From Streptomyces parvus (GTDB taxonomy: Bacteria; Actinomycetota; Actinomycetes; Streptomycetales; Streptomycetaceae), in contig NZ_BMRY01000018.1 in the NCBI RefSeq assembly GCF_014648875.1, forward strand, positions 1 to 64,000: a DNA stretch of 64,000 bases, written 5' to 3'. Shown piece by piece: positions 24,573 to 32,194 of the stretch. Position 1 is the stretch's first letter. Every line of letters starts with the position of its first letter. The position numbers and the translations under genes are program-made. The notes under the pieces are model-generated. The model made no database searches, was not told the origin of the DNA, and saw nothing but the letters and a program-made list of their open reading frames with translations.

Positions 24573-25199
24573 TCACGTCGTTGCGGGCGGCGTGGGCCTG
24601 GCGTGCGTCAGGAGAAACTCGGTCGCCCGCGCGATGGCCTCGGCGGACGTGCTGTGGACGGCCTCCGACTCGTCCTCCCGCAGGTCCGCGCCCGTGGCGG
24701 TGTACCACCAGGCGTCGGCGCCGGGGTCGTGGTGGATCACGGCGTCGCCACCCGCGTAGTGCAGCGGGATGGACTCGCTGGCGGACTTCTTGGGTACCGC
24801 GTGGGGCCACTTGAGGCGGGCCGACTGGCGCTTGATGCCGCCCCAGGCCGCGCCGAGCTGTGCGTAGCTGCATCCGCCGCGTCCGGCGACGGTGGCCGCA
24901 CTCTCGGCCAGCCGGTCGACGGACTGCTTGGCTTCGTAGAGCGAGCGGAGCATCGCCAGCTGCACGTCGGGCGCGGCCATGAGCGCGGCGTCGAAGGGTT
25001 TTCCGGCGGTGCGGTAGGCGAGCGCGCGCGTCGAGATCCGCTCGGCCAGCGACCGGACCGCTGCGAGCAGTTGCTCGTCCATGACGAACGAGTCGTCGTC
25101 AACGGGCTCGTTCCAGGCAGGGTCCACCGGGGTGAGGACCGTGGCCCAGAAGTCCTCGTCGCTCTGGTCAGGGGTCGGGATCGCCTTCACATCATCCAT
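24573..25199 (-). CDS. Hypothetical protein
   Basis: A 208-residue soluble protein with no family that I recognise. It is acidic at the N-terminus (DDVKAIPTPDQSDEDFWATV), has a probably helical middle (residues 45-110, heptad-like Leu/Ala), a GCSYAQLGAAWGGIKRQSARL block near 115 that resembles a weak HTH, and a C-terminal DAWWYTATGADLREDESEAV. The HTH-like block suggests DNA binding but this is a guess. Start: ATG 25199. The promoter side is unusually AT-rich (25203-25240) and lies back to back with the exporter operon. Confidence 0.55.
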   Translation of the reverse strand: MDDVKAIPTPDQSDEDFWATVLTPVDPAWNEPVDDDSFVMDEQLLAAVRSLAERISTRALAYRTAGKPFDAALMAAPDVQLAMLRSLYEAKQSVDRLAESAATVAGRGGCSYAQLGAAWGGIKRQSARLKWPHAVPKKSASESIPLHYAGGDAVIHHDPGADAWWYTATGADLREDESEAVHSTSAEAIARATEFLLTHARPTPPATT

Positions 25200-25202
25200 G
25201 CG

Positions 25203-25232
25203 ACAACTATAACTGTCATAACTACTGTCGTC
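25203..25232. promoter_or_regulatory. AT-rich direct-repeat promoter region
   Basis: Plus-strand copies of ATAACTGTC and ATAACTACTGTC follow each other directly upstream of the hypothetical gene. They share TAACTGT with the half-site of the 32-bp palindrome at 25284 and may be a weaker site for the same repressor. Confidence 0.35.
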
Positions 25233-25283
25233 AGCTTTATTTGTCACCGCCCCACCGGGACAGCATCCCATGTCCGTCAGCTG

Positions 25284-25315
25284 CGTAACTGTACCTTTCG
25301 AAAGGTACAGTTACG
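25284..25315. promoter_or_regulatory. 32-bp perfect palindromic operator
   Basis: The half-site CGTAACTGTACCTTTC (25284-25299) is followed immediately by its exact reverse complement (25300-25315), centre TTCGAA. It lies 22 nt before the exporter start. Such a long perfect AT-rich palindrome in front of an exporter-TetR operon is the expected binding site of the TetR encoded at 26883. Confidence 0.82.
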
Positions 25316-25336
25316 AAGGAAGGGACGACTCCCACA

Positions 25337-26860
25337 GTGAGGCTCAGGAAAATGATCATCAGCAAGAGGCGGCGCTGGCTGCTCCTGACAGTCGTGAGCG
25401 CAGGACTCCTGCTGATCACGCTGGACAACTCCATCCTGTACGCGGCCCTGCCGACACTGGTGAAGGATCTCGGCGCGAGCAGTTCCGAGGGCCTCTGGAT
25501 CATCAACGCCTATCCGGTCGTGATGGCCGGTCTGCTGCTGGGCAGCGGCACGCTGGGGGACCGGGTGGGGCACCGGCGGATGTTCGCGATCGGCCTGGCG
25601 GTGTTCGGCGTGGCCTCGCTCGTCGCGGCGTTCTCCACCAGTCCGGAGGCTCTGATCGCCGCTCGCGCCTTCCTCGCCGTCGGCGCGGCCGCGATGATGC
25701 CTGCCACGCTCGCGCTGATCCGGGTCACGTTCGACGACGAACGCGAACGCAACATGGCCATCGCGGTCTGGGGGACCATGGCGGTCGTGGGCAGCGCCCT
25801 CGGCCCGATCATCAGCGGGATCCTGTTGCAGCACTTCTGGTGGGGGTCGGTCTTCATCATCAACGTCCCCGTGGTCGTCGCCGCGATCGTCGCGACGCCG
25901 CTCCTTGCCCCGCCGAACGACCCGGACCCCTCCAAGCAGTGGGATCTCGCCTCTTCGCTCCTGGCGCTCGTCGCCCTGGTCGGTCTTGTCCTGGCGATCA
26001 AGGAGACCGCGAAGTCCGATCCCGATCCCGCGGTCATCGCGGCTGCCGTCCTCGCGACGGCAGTCGGAGGATGGGCCTTCGCCCGGCGGCAGCGGCGACT
26101 GACCTACCCCCTGCTGGACTTCGCGATCTTCCGCAACCGCGCCTTCCTTGCGGGGGTACTGGCCGCCGGGTTCGCCCTGTTCGCCATCTCCGGCATTCAG
26201 CTCGTCACCACCCAGCGCTTCCAGCTCGTGGAAGGCTTCACTCCGCTGCGAGCCGGGTTTCTCGTCGCGGCAGTCGCCCTCGGAGCCTTCCCCACCGCCA
26301 TGCTCGGGGGTGCGGTCCTCCACAGGGTCGGCCTGCTGCCCCTGATCACCGGAGGTCTGACCCTGGGGGCCGTCGGTACCGTGCTGGTCCTGATGAACTT
26401 CTCCACCAGCATGGGGCTGCTCGTCACCGGGCTGATCATCACCGGCAGCGGCCTCGGCGCGGCCATGTCCGTCGCCTCCAGCGCGATCATGGGCAATGTC
26501 CCGGCCCGGAGGGCGGGTATGGCATCGTCCGTCGAGGAGGTCTCGTACGAATTCGGCGGCCTGATCGCGGTCGCCCTCCTCGGCAGCCTGCTGACCGCTG
26601 TGTACTCCGCGACGATCGACCTGCCGGCCGGGGTGTCCGACCGGGCGCGCGACAGCCTCGACAGCGCGCTCGCACTGGCGGGAGAAGGAGCGGGAGCGCA
26701 TACGGCTCTCATCAGGGCGGCGTCCGAGGCGTTCGACGGCGCCTACCTCGCCGTGATGGTCGTGGTGGCCGCCGCCCTCACGGTCGGCGCCCTCGTGACC
26801 GGCATCCTTCTGCGTCGGCACGGCCCCGGATCGGCGCTTTCCGGCCCCGCACACCACTGA
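25337..26860 (+). CDS. MFS drug exporter, DHA2 family (SmvA/QacA-like)
   Basis: A 507-residue major facilitator protein with about 14 membrane segments. Typical blocks: LITLDNSILYAALPTLVKDL after TM1, GTLGDRVGHRRMFAIGLAVF (motif A) and ARAFLAVGAAAMMPATLALI. It resembles SmvA/QacA-type exporters for cationic drugs and dyes. GTG 25337 is given as start; ATG 25352 is an alternative with AGGA close upstream. The TetR gene follows after 22 nt. Together with the palindrome at 25284 this is a self-contained inducible efflux operon. Confidence 0.88.
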   Translation: MRLRKMIISKRRRWLLLTVVSAGLLLITLDNSILYAALPTLVKDLGASSSEGLWIINAYPVVMAGLLLGSGTLGDRVGHRRMFAIGLAVFGVASLVAAFSTSPEALIAARAFLAVGAAAMMPATLALIRVTFDDERERNMAIAVWGTMAVVGSALGPIISGILLQHFWWGSVFIINVPVVVAAIVATPLLAPPNDPDPSKQWDLASSLLALVALVGLVLAIKETAKSDPDPAVIAAAVLATAVGGWAFARRQRRLTYPLLDFAIFRNRAFLAGVLAAGFALFAISGIQLVTTQRFQLVEGFTPLRAGFLVAAVALGAFPTAMLGGAVLHRVGLLPLITGGLTLGAVGTVLVLMNFSTSMGLLVTGLIITGSGLGAAMSVASSAIMGNVPARRAGMASSVEEVSYEFGGLIAVALLGSLLTAVYSATIDLPAGVSDRARDSLDSALALAGEGAGAHTALIRAASEAFDGAYLAVMVVVAAALTVGALVTGILLRRHGPGSALSGPAHH

Positions 26861-26882
26861 CCCACCCCCATCGGAGCGAACC

Positions 26883-27443
26883 ATGCGAACCAGCAAGCGA
26901 AGCCAGATCCTCGAAGCCGCCACCCGGGTCGTCCAGCGGGAGGGTGTAAAGAGCGTCACCTTCGACTCCGTCGCCGCGGAGGCCGGGCTGACGAAGGGCG
27001 GGCTCCTCTACCACTTCGCCTCGCGCGACGATCTCGTCCTCGCGATCCACCAGCACCTGGCCGACCAATGGGAAGCCGATCTGGTCGCGGCTGCGGGGAA
27101 GCCCGCGACCGAGGCGACCAGGGACGAACGGCTGGCCGCCTACACCCAGGTCGCCATCCAGAGCGCCACCCGCGCGGAACTCCTGCTCATGCTCGAAGGC
27201 TCGACGGACGCGGCGCACTCGGCCGTCTGGGAGGCCGTGACCGAGCGGTGGGCGCCGCCCCCGGCGTCGGCCGGCGATGACCCGGCCACGCTCGACCGGT
27301 TCATCGTCCGCCTCGCCGCCGACGGCCTGTGGCTGTACGACTCCCTGACCTCGCAGCAGCTCACCTCCGAGATGCGACGGGCCGTCGCCGAACGGATCGC
27401 CGACGCACTGGCCCAGGACGGCGGCGCCGAAGAGAAGGGCTGA
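26883..27443 (+). CDS. TetR-family repressor of the exporter operon
   Basis: A 186-residue regulator. The HTH covers residues 5-52 (RSQILEAATRVVQREGVKSV, then AGLTKGGLLYHFASRDDLVL). The short C-terminal ligand domain resembles QacR/LmrA-type repressors of the TetR_C group. GGAG lies 5 nt before ATG 26883. It is cotranscribed with the exporter, so repression at the 32-bp palindrome would also be autoregulation. Confidence 0.85.
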   Translation: MRTSKRSQILEAATRVVQREGVKSVTFDSVAAEAGLTKGGLLYHFASRDDLVLAIHQHLADQWEADLVAAAGKPATEATRDERLAAYTQVAIQSATRAELLLMLEGSTDAAHSAVWEAVTERWAPPPASAGDDPATLDRFIVRLAADGLWLYDSLTSQQLTSEMRRAVAERIADALAQDGGAEEKG

Positions 27444-27461
27444 GAAGCGCCGGATCCCAGC

Positions 27462-27950
27462 TCAGTCGGCGTCGACCGCTTCCCCCAGCGCACCCGTGAG
27501 CCGCCCCAGCACCTCCTGCAGCCCGAGGACCTCCTCCAGCGACAGGCCGGTGGCGGCGAGCACGCCACGAGGGACGGACAGGGCGCGCTCACGCAGGCCC
27601 GCACCCTCGTCGGTCAGCTCGATCACGACGGAGCGCTCGTCCTCGCGGCTGCGTTCACGCCGGACCAGGCCGGCACTCTCCAGCCGCTTGAGCAGCGGCG
27701 ACAGGGTCCCCGAGTCCAGATGGAGGCGCTCCCCGATGGCCTTGACCGCCTGCGGACCCTGCTCCCACAGGACCAGCATCACCAGGTACTGCGAGTAGGT
27801 GAGGCCGAGATCCTTCAGCGCCCGCCGGTAGTAGCCGCCGAACGCCCGCGAGGCGGCGTGCAGCGAGAAGCACACCTGGTGGTCCAGCCGCAGCAGCTCC
27901 GCGTCGGGAACGGCGGCGAGGTCGGGCAAGGCGCTCGGAGCAGTGGTCAT
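27462..27950 (-). CDS. ohrR: OhrR, MarR-family organic peroxide sensor
   Basis: A 162-residue MarR-type repressor. The N-terminal LRLDHQVCFSLHAASRAFGG holds the conserved reactive Cys of OhrR. The winged helix spans about residues 55-115 (LTYSQYLVMLVLWEQGPQAV, LDSGTLSPLLKRLESAGLVR, RERSREDERSVVIELT). Oxidation of that Cys by organic hydroperoxides releases DNA. It is divergent from ohr with two dyads in between. Start: ATG 27950; a longer frame upstream runs through the operators and is not used. Confidence 0.92.
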   Translation of the reverse strand: MTTAPSALPDLAAVPDAELLRLDHQVCFSLHAASRAFGGYYRRALKDLGLTYSQYLVMLVLWEQGPQAVKAIGERLHLDSGTLSPLLKRLESAGLVRRERSREDERSVVIELTDEGAGLRERALSVPRGVLAATGLSLEEVLGLQEVLGRLTGALGEAVDAD

Positions 27951-27980
27951 GGAACCAGCGTACCGCCGAACACCCGCTTG

Positions 27981-28008
27981 AGTTGTGTCCAACTTAATTG
28001 TGTGCAAT
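27981..28008. promoter_or_regulatory. Paired OhrR operators
   Basis: Two adjacent dyads lie in the ohrR-ohr gap: AGTTGTGTCCAACT (27981-27994, perfect 5-bp arms) and ATTGTGTGCAAT (27997-28008, perfect 4-bp arms). Both have TTG-N4-CAA cores, centre distance about 14-15 bp. They probably control both divergent promoters. Confidence 0.75.
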
Positions 28009-28063
28009 CTTTATGGACGTCGCCGCGACCAGCCGGGTCGGGGCTCCAGAGGAGGGTCATCCC

Positions 28064-28474
<411 letters not shown>

Positions 28475-28499
28475 CCGAACGCGCGGACGCGTCGACCAG

Positions 28500-28556
28500 G
28501 GGGTGGCAGGCCGGGCGCCGGGGCCCGGAGAAGGCCGTGGCCCGGCCTGCCACCCC
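28500..28556. terminator. Bidirectional terminator, 17-bp perfect arms
   Basis: GGGGTGGCAGGCCGGGC (28500-28516) pairs exactly with 28540-28556. It lies between the convergent ohr and double-hydrolase genes. Confidence 0.8.
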
Positions 28557-28562
28557 TTCAGG

Positions 28563-30101
28563 TCACCCCTTCAGACGGGCCAGCACCTCGCCCACCGCGC
28601 GGTGCACGGCCTCGCGCGCACCCTCGGTCGGGTCGAGCGTCTCGAAGCCGTGCCGCCCCTCCGGTACGTCGATGATCTCCAGGTTCGCCCCGCAGCGGGC
28701 GGCCTCGGTCACGAACTCCTCGACGGTCGCGGCGATCTCGGCGCTCTCCCGGCCCGCCCGGACCAGGACGACGGGAAGATCACCGGCACGGGACAGTGCC
28801 CGGACGGGGCGGAAGCGGGAGCCGGTCAGCCCCCAGCCCGGCAGCGGCGCGAGGATCGGGTAGTTCGCGGCCACGCAGCGCAGCCACACCGGCGGGTCCG
28901 CCAGCCACTCCGCCGTGATCGGGCCCCCGCCCGAGAAGAACCACAGAGCGACCCGGTCCGCGTCCACGCGCGGATCGGCGCGTACCCGGTCCACCGCGTC
29001 GGCCACGTCCGCGGCGGCCTGCTCGTAGTCGGTGACGGCATGCAGACGGTGGTCGAGCGTCACGCCCACGGCACCCTGCCCGGCGACCTGGCGTGCGTAT
29101 CCCGTCAGGGTCGGCCAGTCCCGGGGCGTGGGCCTCGCCTCGGCGGGCACCGGGCCGCCGTGCACAAACATCACGGCCGGGTGCGGCCCCGGACCGTCCG
29201 GCAGGTAGAGGTCGGTGTTCCCGGTCCGCTCGCGTGGCCGCTCGGGTACGTCGAGGAGGAACGGCCGCAGATGGGCGGGGGTGCGGCCCGCGTCGGCGGG
29301 GGTCAGCAGGTGTCCCCCGCCGGACGCGGCCTCGGTCAGGGCCCCGGCCAGCGCGTCGGGGCAGGAGAGCATCGGCCAGTGCCCCGTGGGCAGTTCGAAG
29401 AAGGTCACCCCCGCTTCGGCGAGCGCCGCGAGGGCGGGGGTGCCGACGTCCACCATGATCTGGAGCATCTCGACGCCCGGCCCGTTGGCGGTGCACAGCA
29501 CGCCCGTCGCGGGCACCTCGGCCACGGCGCCGGTCAGCCGCAGCGGCTGGAGCAGTGTGCCCAGCGGCTGCGGCGCCGCGAGGGCGGTGAGCCCGTCGAG
29601 CGCCGCCTCGGAGAGGCCCGCGGTGCTTCCCCAGCGGGGCCACTCGTCCCTGGCCGGTGGCGGCAGTTCGCCTCCCGGCACCCCGCCCCAGCTGCCTGTG
29701 GCACGTTCCGCCACCTCCTCGCGAAGGAGCTGGTCGGGCACGGCCGCCACCGCGGGAACGCCGTCCTGCGGCATCCCCGAGTCCAGGTACACGATCCGGG
29801 CGATCGACCGGGCCCGGCGGTCGGCCGCACCGAGCACGGGGTGGATGCCGTAGTCGTGGCCGACGAGCACGATCGCCCTGCCGGGCTCCGCCGCCGCGTC
29901 GATCACCGAGTCGATCACCGCGAGCACGTCCGCGATGTGGGTCTCCAGGTCGACGGCCCCGCCCCCGTCGGCGAGGGGCCCGCCGAGTCCGGTGAGCGCC
30001 ACGGTATGGACCTCGGCGCCTTCCGCAGTCAGTCGCGCGGCGGTGTCCCGCCACACGTGCGGTCCGGTGAACGCCCCGGCCACCAGGATGAATACGGTCA
30101 T
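28563..30101 (-). CDS. Fusion of two alpha/beta-hydrolase domains
   Basis: A 512-residue protein, twice the length of a normal member. Residues 1-250 form one alpha/beta-hydrolase (TVFILVAGAFTGPHVWRDTA, IVLVGHDYGIHPVLGAADRR, TGHWPMLSCPDALAGALTEA). Its nucleophile elbow reads GHDYG, so the usual Ser is Asp. Residues about 270-512 form a second, dienelactone-hydrolase/esterase-like domain (PHPAVMFVHGGPVPAEARPT, ALWFFSGGGPITAEWLADPP, VPEGRHGFETLDPTEGA) with a Ser in the elbow and a late His. The N-terminal half is related to the stand-alone hydrolase at 62439, which keeps GHSYAG. The reading frame is continuous with normal codon bias across the joint, so it looks like a true fusion. Substrates unknown. 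Confidence 0.8.
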   Translation of the reverse strand: MTVFILVAGAFTGPHVWRDTAARLTAEGAEVHTVALTGLGGPLADGGGAVDLETHIADVLAVIDSVIDAAAEPGRAIVLVGHDYGIHPVLGAADRRARSIARIVYLDSGMPQDGVPAVAAVPDQLLREEVAERATGSWGGVPGGELPPPARDEWPRWGSTAGLSEAALDGLTALAAPQPLGTLLQPLRLTGAVAEVPATGVLCTANGPGVEMLQIMVDVGTPALAALAEAGVTFFELPTGHWPMLSCPDALAGALTEAASGGGHLLTPADAGRTPAHLRPFLLDVPERPRERTGNTDLYLPDGPGPHPAVMFVHGGPVPAEARPTPRDWPTLTGYARQVAGQGAVGVTLDHRLHAVTDYEQAAADVADAVDRVRADPRVDADRVALWFFSGGGPITAEWLADPPVWLRCVAANYPILAPLPGWGLTGSRFRPVRALSRAGDLPVVLVRAGRESAEIAATVEEFVTEAARCGANLEIIDVPEGRHGFETLDPTEGAREAVHRAVGEVLARLKG

Positions 30102-30170
30102 GGTCCCTCCTCGTCACACTGACTCCCGCGCACCGGCCCGAAGCTCCGGCCGCGCTCGCCGGTACCGTAG

Positions 30171-30192
30171 GAACTCCCCCTGGTGGAGGTTC
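30171..30192. promoter_or_regulatory. Possible MerR-type dyad overlapping the ribosome site
   Basis: GAACTCC (30171-30177) and GGAGGTTC (30185-30192) form an almost perfect dyad that includes the GGAGG ribosome site of the MerR gene. It may be an autoregulatory site, or it may be a chance effect of the ribosome site. Confidence 0.3.
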
Positions 30193-30194
30193 AA

Positions 30195-31232
30195 GTGTTC
30201 TCGTCGCACGACGGTCTGTGCACCATCGGTGAGCTGGCCGAGCACCTGGGCGTCAGCGTCAAGACCGTCCGCTTCTACTCGGACCGCGGGCTGCTGCCGG
30301 AGGCGTCCCGCAGCACCGGCGGGCATCGCAGATACGGTCCGGACGCCGTGGAACGGCTCGGCATGATCCGCTCGCTGCGCGGCCTGGATCTGTCGGTTCC
30401 CGAAGTGCGCCGCATCCTCGACGAACAGGACGCGCAGGGCGGACGGGAGGAGGCCGGGGCTGGTGGGGCGCTGGAGGACGCCGTGGCGGGCCGGCTGCGC
30501 GTCCTGGGGTCCGAACTCGCCGCGCTGCGCTGGCGGGAGGCCGCGCTGCGGCTCGTACAGGAGTGCCCGCCGGCCGAACGGCCCGACCGGCTACGGCTGG
30601 TCGGGGCGGTCGCCGCCCCGCCGAGCACCGCGTCGCTGGCCCGGTTCTGGCGTGCGTGGCTGCCGCCCCGGATGCCCGCCCGGTCCGTCACCGCGTTCCT
30701 GGAGGTCGCGGTTCCGCCCCCGCCCGACGACCCCCGGCCGGCCCAGGCCCTGGCCTTCGCCCGGCTGCACGCTTTCGTGACCCGGCCGTGCGGCGGCGGG
30801 TTGGGGGCCGGCTCCTGCCAGCCGCGGGCGCACGGTGTTGCCGGGGCCCGGGCGTCGGCGGTGCTGTACGCGGGCCTGGCGGAGGCGTACGACCTGGCGG
30901 GCGCGGAACTGCGCCGTGGTGCGGAGCCCTCTCCCGGTGAGGCGCTGGACGGATTCGTCGACGCGTACGCGGGTACGTACGGCGCCCGGGACACGCCTGG
31001 CTTCCGCCACGTGCTTGCTGGGCGGCTCGCGGGCGATCCGCGCATCGACCGGTACTGGGAGCTGACGGCCGAGGTGATCAGCGCTCCCGGCGGTCCTCCC
31101 GAGCCGACGCCGGGGTCGGCGCACGACTGGCTCCTCGCGGCCCTGGCGGCGCAGGTGGAGGTGGTGGCCGGCCGCGGTGGTGGGCGGCGCGGGCCCGTCG
31201 GCGAGGCGCCGGTTTCCGTCGCGCCCGCGTAG
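30195..31232 (+). CDS. MerR-family regulator with large C-terminal domain
   Basis: A 345-residue regulator. The winged HTH covers residues about 8-75 (LCTIGELAEHLGVSVKTVRF, YSDRGLLPEASRSTGGHRRY) and a coiled-coil-like helix follows to about 120. The remaining 220 residues form an effector domain that I cannot assign, with several Cys/His too scattered to call a metal site. Start: GTG 30195 has GGAGG 5 nt upstream; a GTG four codons earlier lies within that ribosome site. It is divergent from the double hydrolase (93 nt apart), which is a likely target. Confidence 0.8.
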   Translation: MFSSHDGLCTIGELAEHLGVSVKTVRFYSDRGLLPEASRSTGGHRRYGPDAVERLGMIRSLRGLDLSVPEVRRILDEQDAQGGREEAGAGGALEDAVAGRLRVLGSELAALRWREAALRLVQECPPAERPDRLRLVGAVAAPPSTASLARFWRAWLPPRMPARSVTAFLEVAVPPPPDDPRPAQALAFARLHAFVTRPCGGGLGAGSCQPRAHGVAGARASAVLYAGLAEAYDLAGAELRRGAEPSPGEALDGFVDAYAGTYGARDTPGFRHVLAGRLAGDPRIDRYWELTAEVISAPGGPPEPTPGSAHDWLLAALAAQVEVVAGRGGGRRGPVGEAPVSVAPA

Positions 31233-31238
31233 CCGGCC

Positions 31239-31287
31239 CGGACCACCCTCGCGTCGTCGGCCCGTCCAGCCCGAGGCGGGTGGTCCG
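31239..31287. terminator. Hairpin between convergent regulators
   Basis: CGGACCACC (31239-31247) pairs with GGTGGTCCG (31279-31287) over a 31-nt loop, between the convergent MerR and TetR genes. Confidence 0.5.
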
Positions 31288-31299
31288 CGCTTCATGCTC

Positions 31300-31962
31300 T
31301 CAGCCTGCCGTGTTCGGGCCGAAACGTTCGGGGGCGAGGGTCGCCAGCAGTGAGGTGACCACGAGGTCGGTCGAGGCGGCCATGTCCACGGACTCCGGGG
31401 CCAGAAGCCACTGGACCTGTAGTCCGTCCATGACCGCGATGATGGCGTTGGCCGCGTGGTCGGCCGATTCCGCGCGGTCGGCGGGCAGTTCGCAGGCCTC
31501 GCGCAGGGCGTCGGCGACGAAGGCGCGCAGCCCGTCGTAGCGGTCGCGGAAGTAGTCCTGGGCGGGGTGGTCGTCGGTGACGGACTCCGCCGAGAGCACC
31601 GCGTACAGCCGGACGATGCCCTCGCGCTCCGCGTTGCGCAGTGCGGTGTTCACCAGGTGGCGCAGGAAGTCCAGCCCCTGGGGGCGGTCGGGGCCGAGCT
31701 GCTCGATGTCGCGCTGGTCGCGCAGTTCGAGCACGCTCGTGAGGAGCAGGGCCTTGGAGCGGAAGTAGTGCAGCACCCCTGCTTGCGTGAGGCCGACCCG
31801 GTCCGCGATCTCGGCGAGCGAGGCGTTGTTGTAGCCGCGGGCGGCGAAGGTGTCCATGGCGATGGCCAGGATGTCCTGCTGCCGCTGCCGGGCTTCCGGG
31901 CTGCGCGGCGTGCGAGGGCCCGCCGGACCGCGTGCCGGTCTGCTCACTGACTGGTTGCTCAC
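31300..31962 (-). CDS. TetR-family regulator
   Basis: A 220-residue repressor. The HTH spans about residues 25-75 (RQQDILAIAMDTFAARGYNN, VGLTQAGVLHYFRSKALLLT). The C-terminal domain is of the kind seen in regulators of glycoside hydrolases and transporters in Streptomyces (LVNTALRNAEREGIVRLYAV, HPAQDYFRDRYDGLRAFVAD). It is divergent from the secreted GH30 enzyme 230 nt away, with a dyad in the gap, so it probably controls that gene. Confidence 0.82.
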   Translation of the reverse strand: MSNQSVSRPARGPAGPRTPRSPEARQRQQDILAIAMDTFAARGYNNASLAEIADRVGLTQAGVLHYFRSKALLLTSVLELRDQRDIEQLGPDRPQGLDFLRHLVNTALRNAEREGIVRLYAVLSAESVTDDHPAQDYFRDRYDGLRAFVADALREACELPADRAESADHAANAIIAVMDGLQVQWLLAPESVDMAASTDLVVTSLLATLAPERFGPNTAG

Positions 31963-32038
31963 CGGATCAGCTTAAGCCTGCGGGAGCGCTGGTGAAGATC
32001 TTCAGCACATCGCGCGAGAACACCGGAGCCGACTACTT

Positions 32039-32052
32039 ACTAACCACTTAGT
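32039..32052. promoter_or_regulatory. Candidate TetR operator ACTAA-N4-TTAGT
   Basis: ACTAACCACTTAGT has perfect 5-bp arms. It lies in the gap between the TetR gene and the GH30 gene, in the only AT-rich part of that gap. Confidence 0.5.
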
Positions 32053-32150
32053 GGGTGTGCTTTCATGCCGTTGTCCCGCCCTCTTGTGACCGGCACGCCC
32101 GGAGCGAGGCGACCGCCGCGCCCTCCGTCCGCCGGGGTGCCACCTGCCAG

Positions 32151-32180
32151 CAGGTACGAACCCAACAGGTACGAACCCAA
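32151..32180. repeat. 15-bp tandem duplication before GH30 ribosome site
   Basis: CAGGTACGAACCCAA occurs twice in a row (32151-32165 and 32166-32180), directly upstream of AGGAGAG, in the leader of the GH30 gene. Confidence 0.85.
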
Positions 32181-32194
32181 GGAGAGCCGCCACC

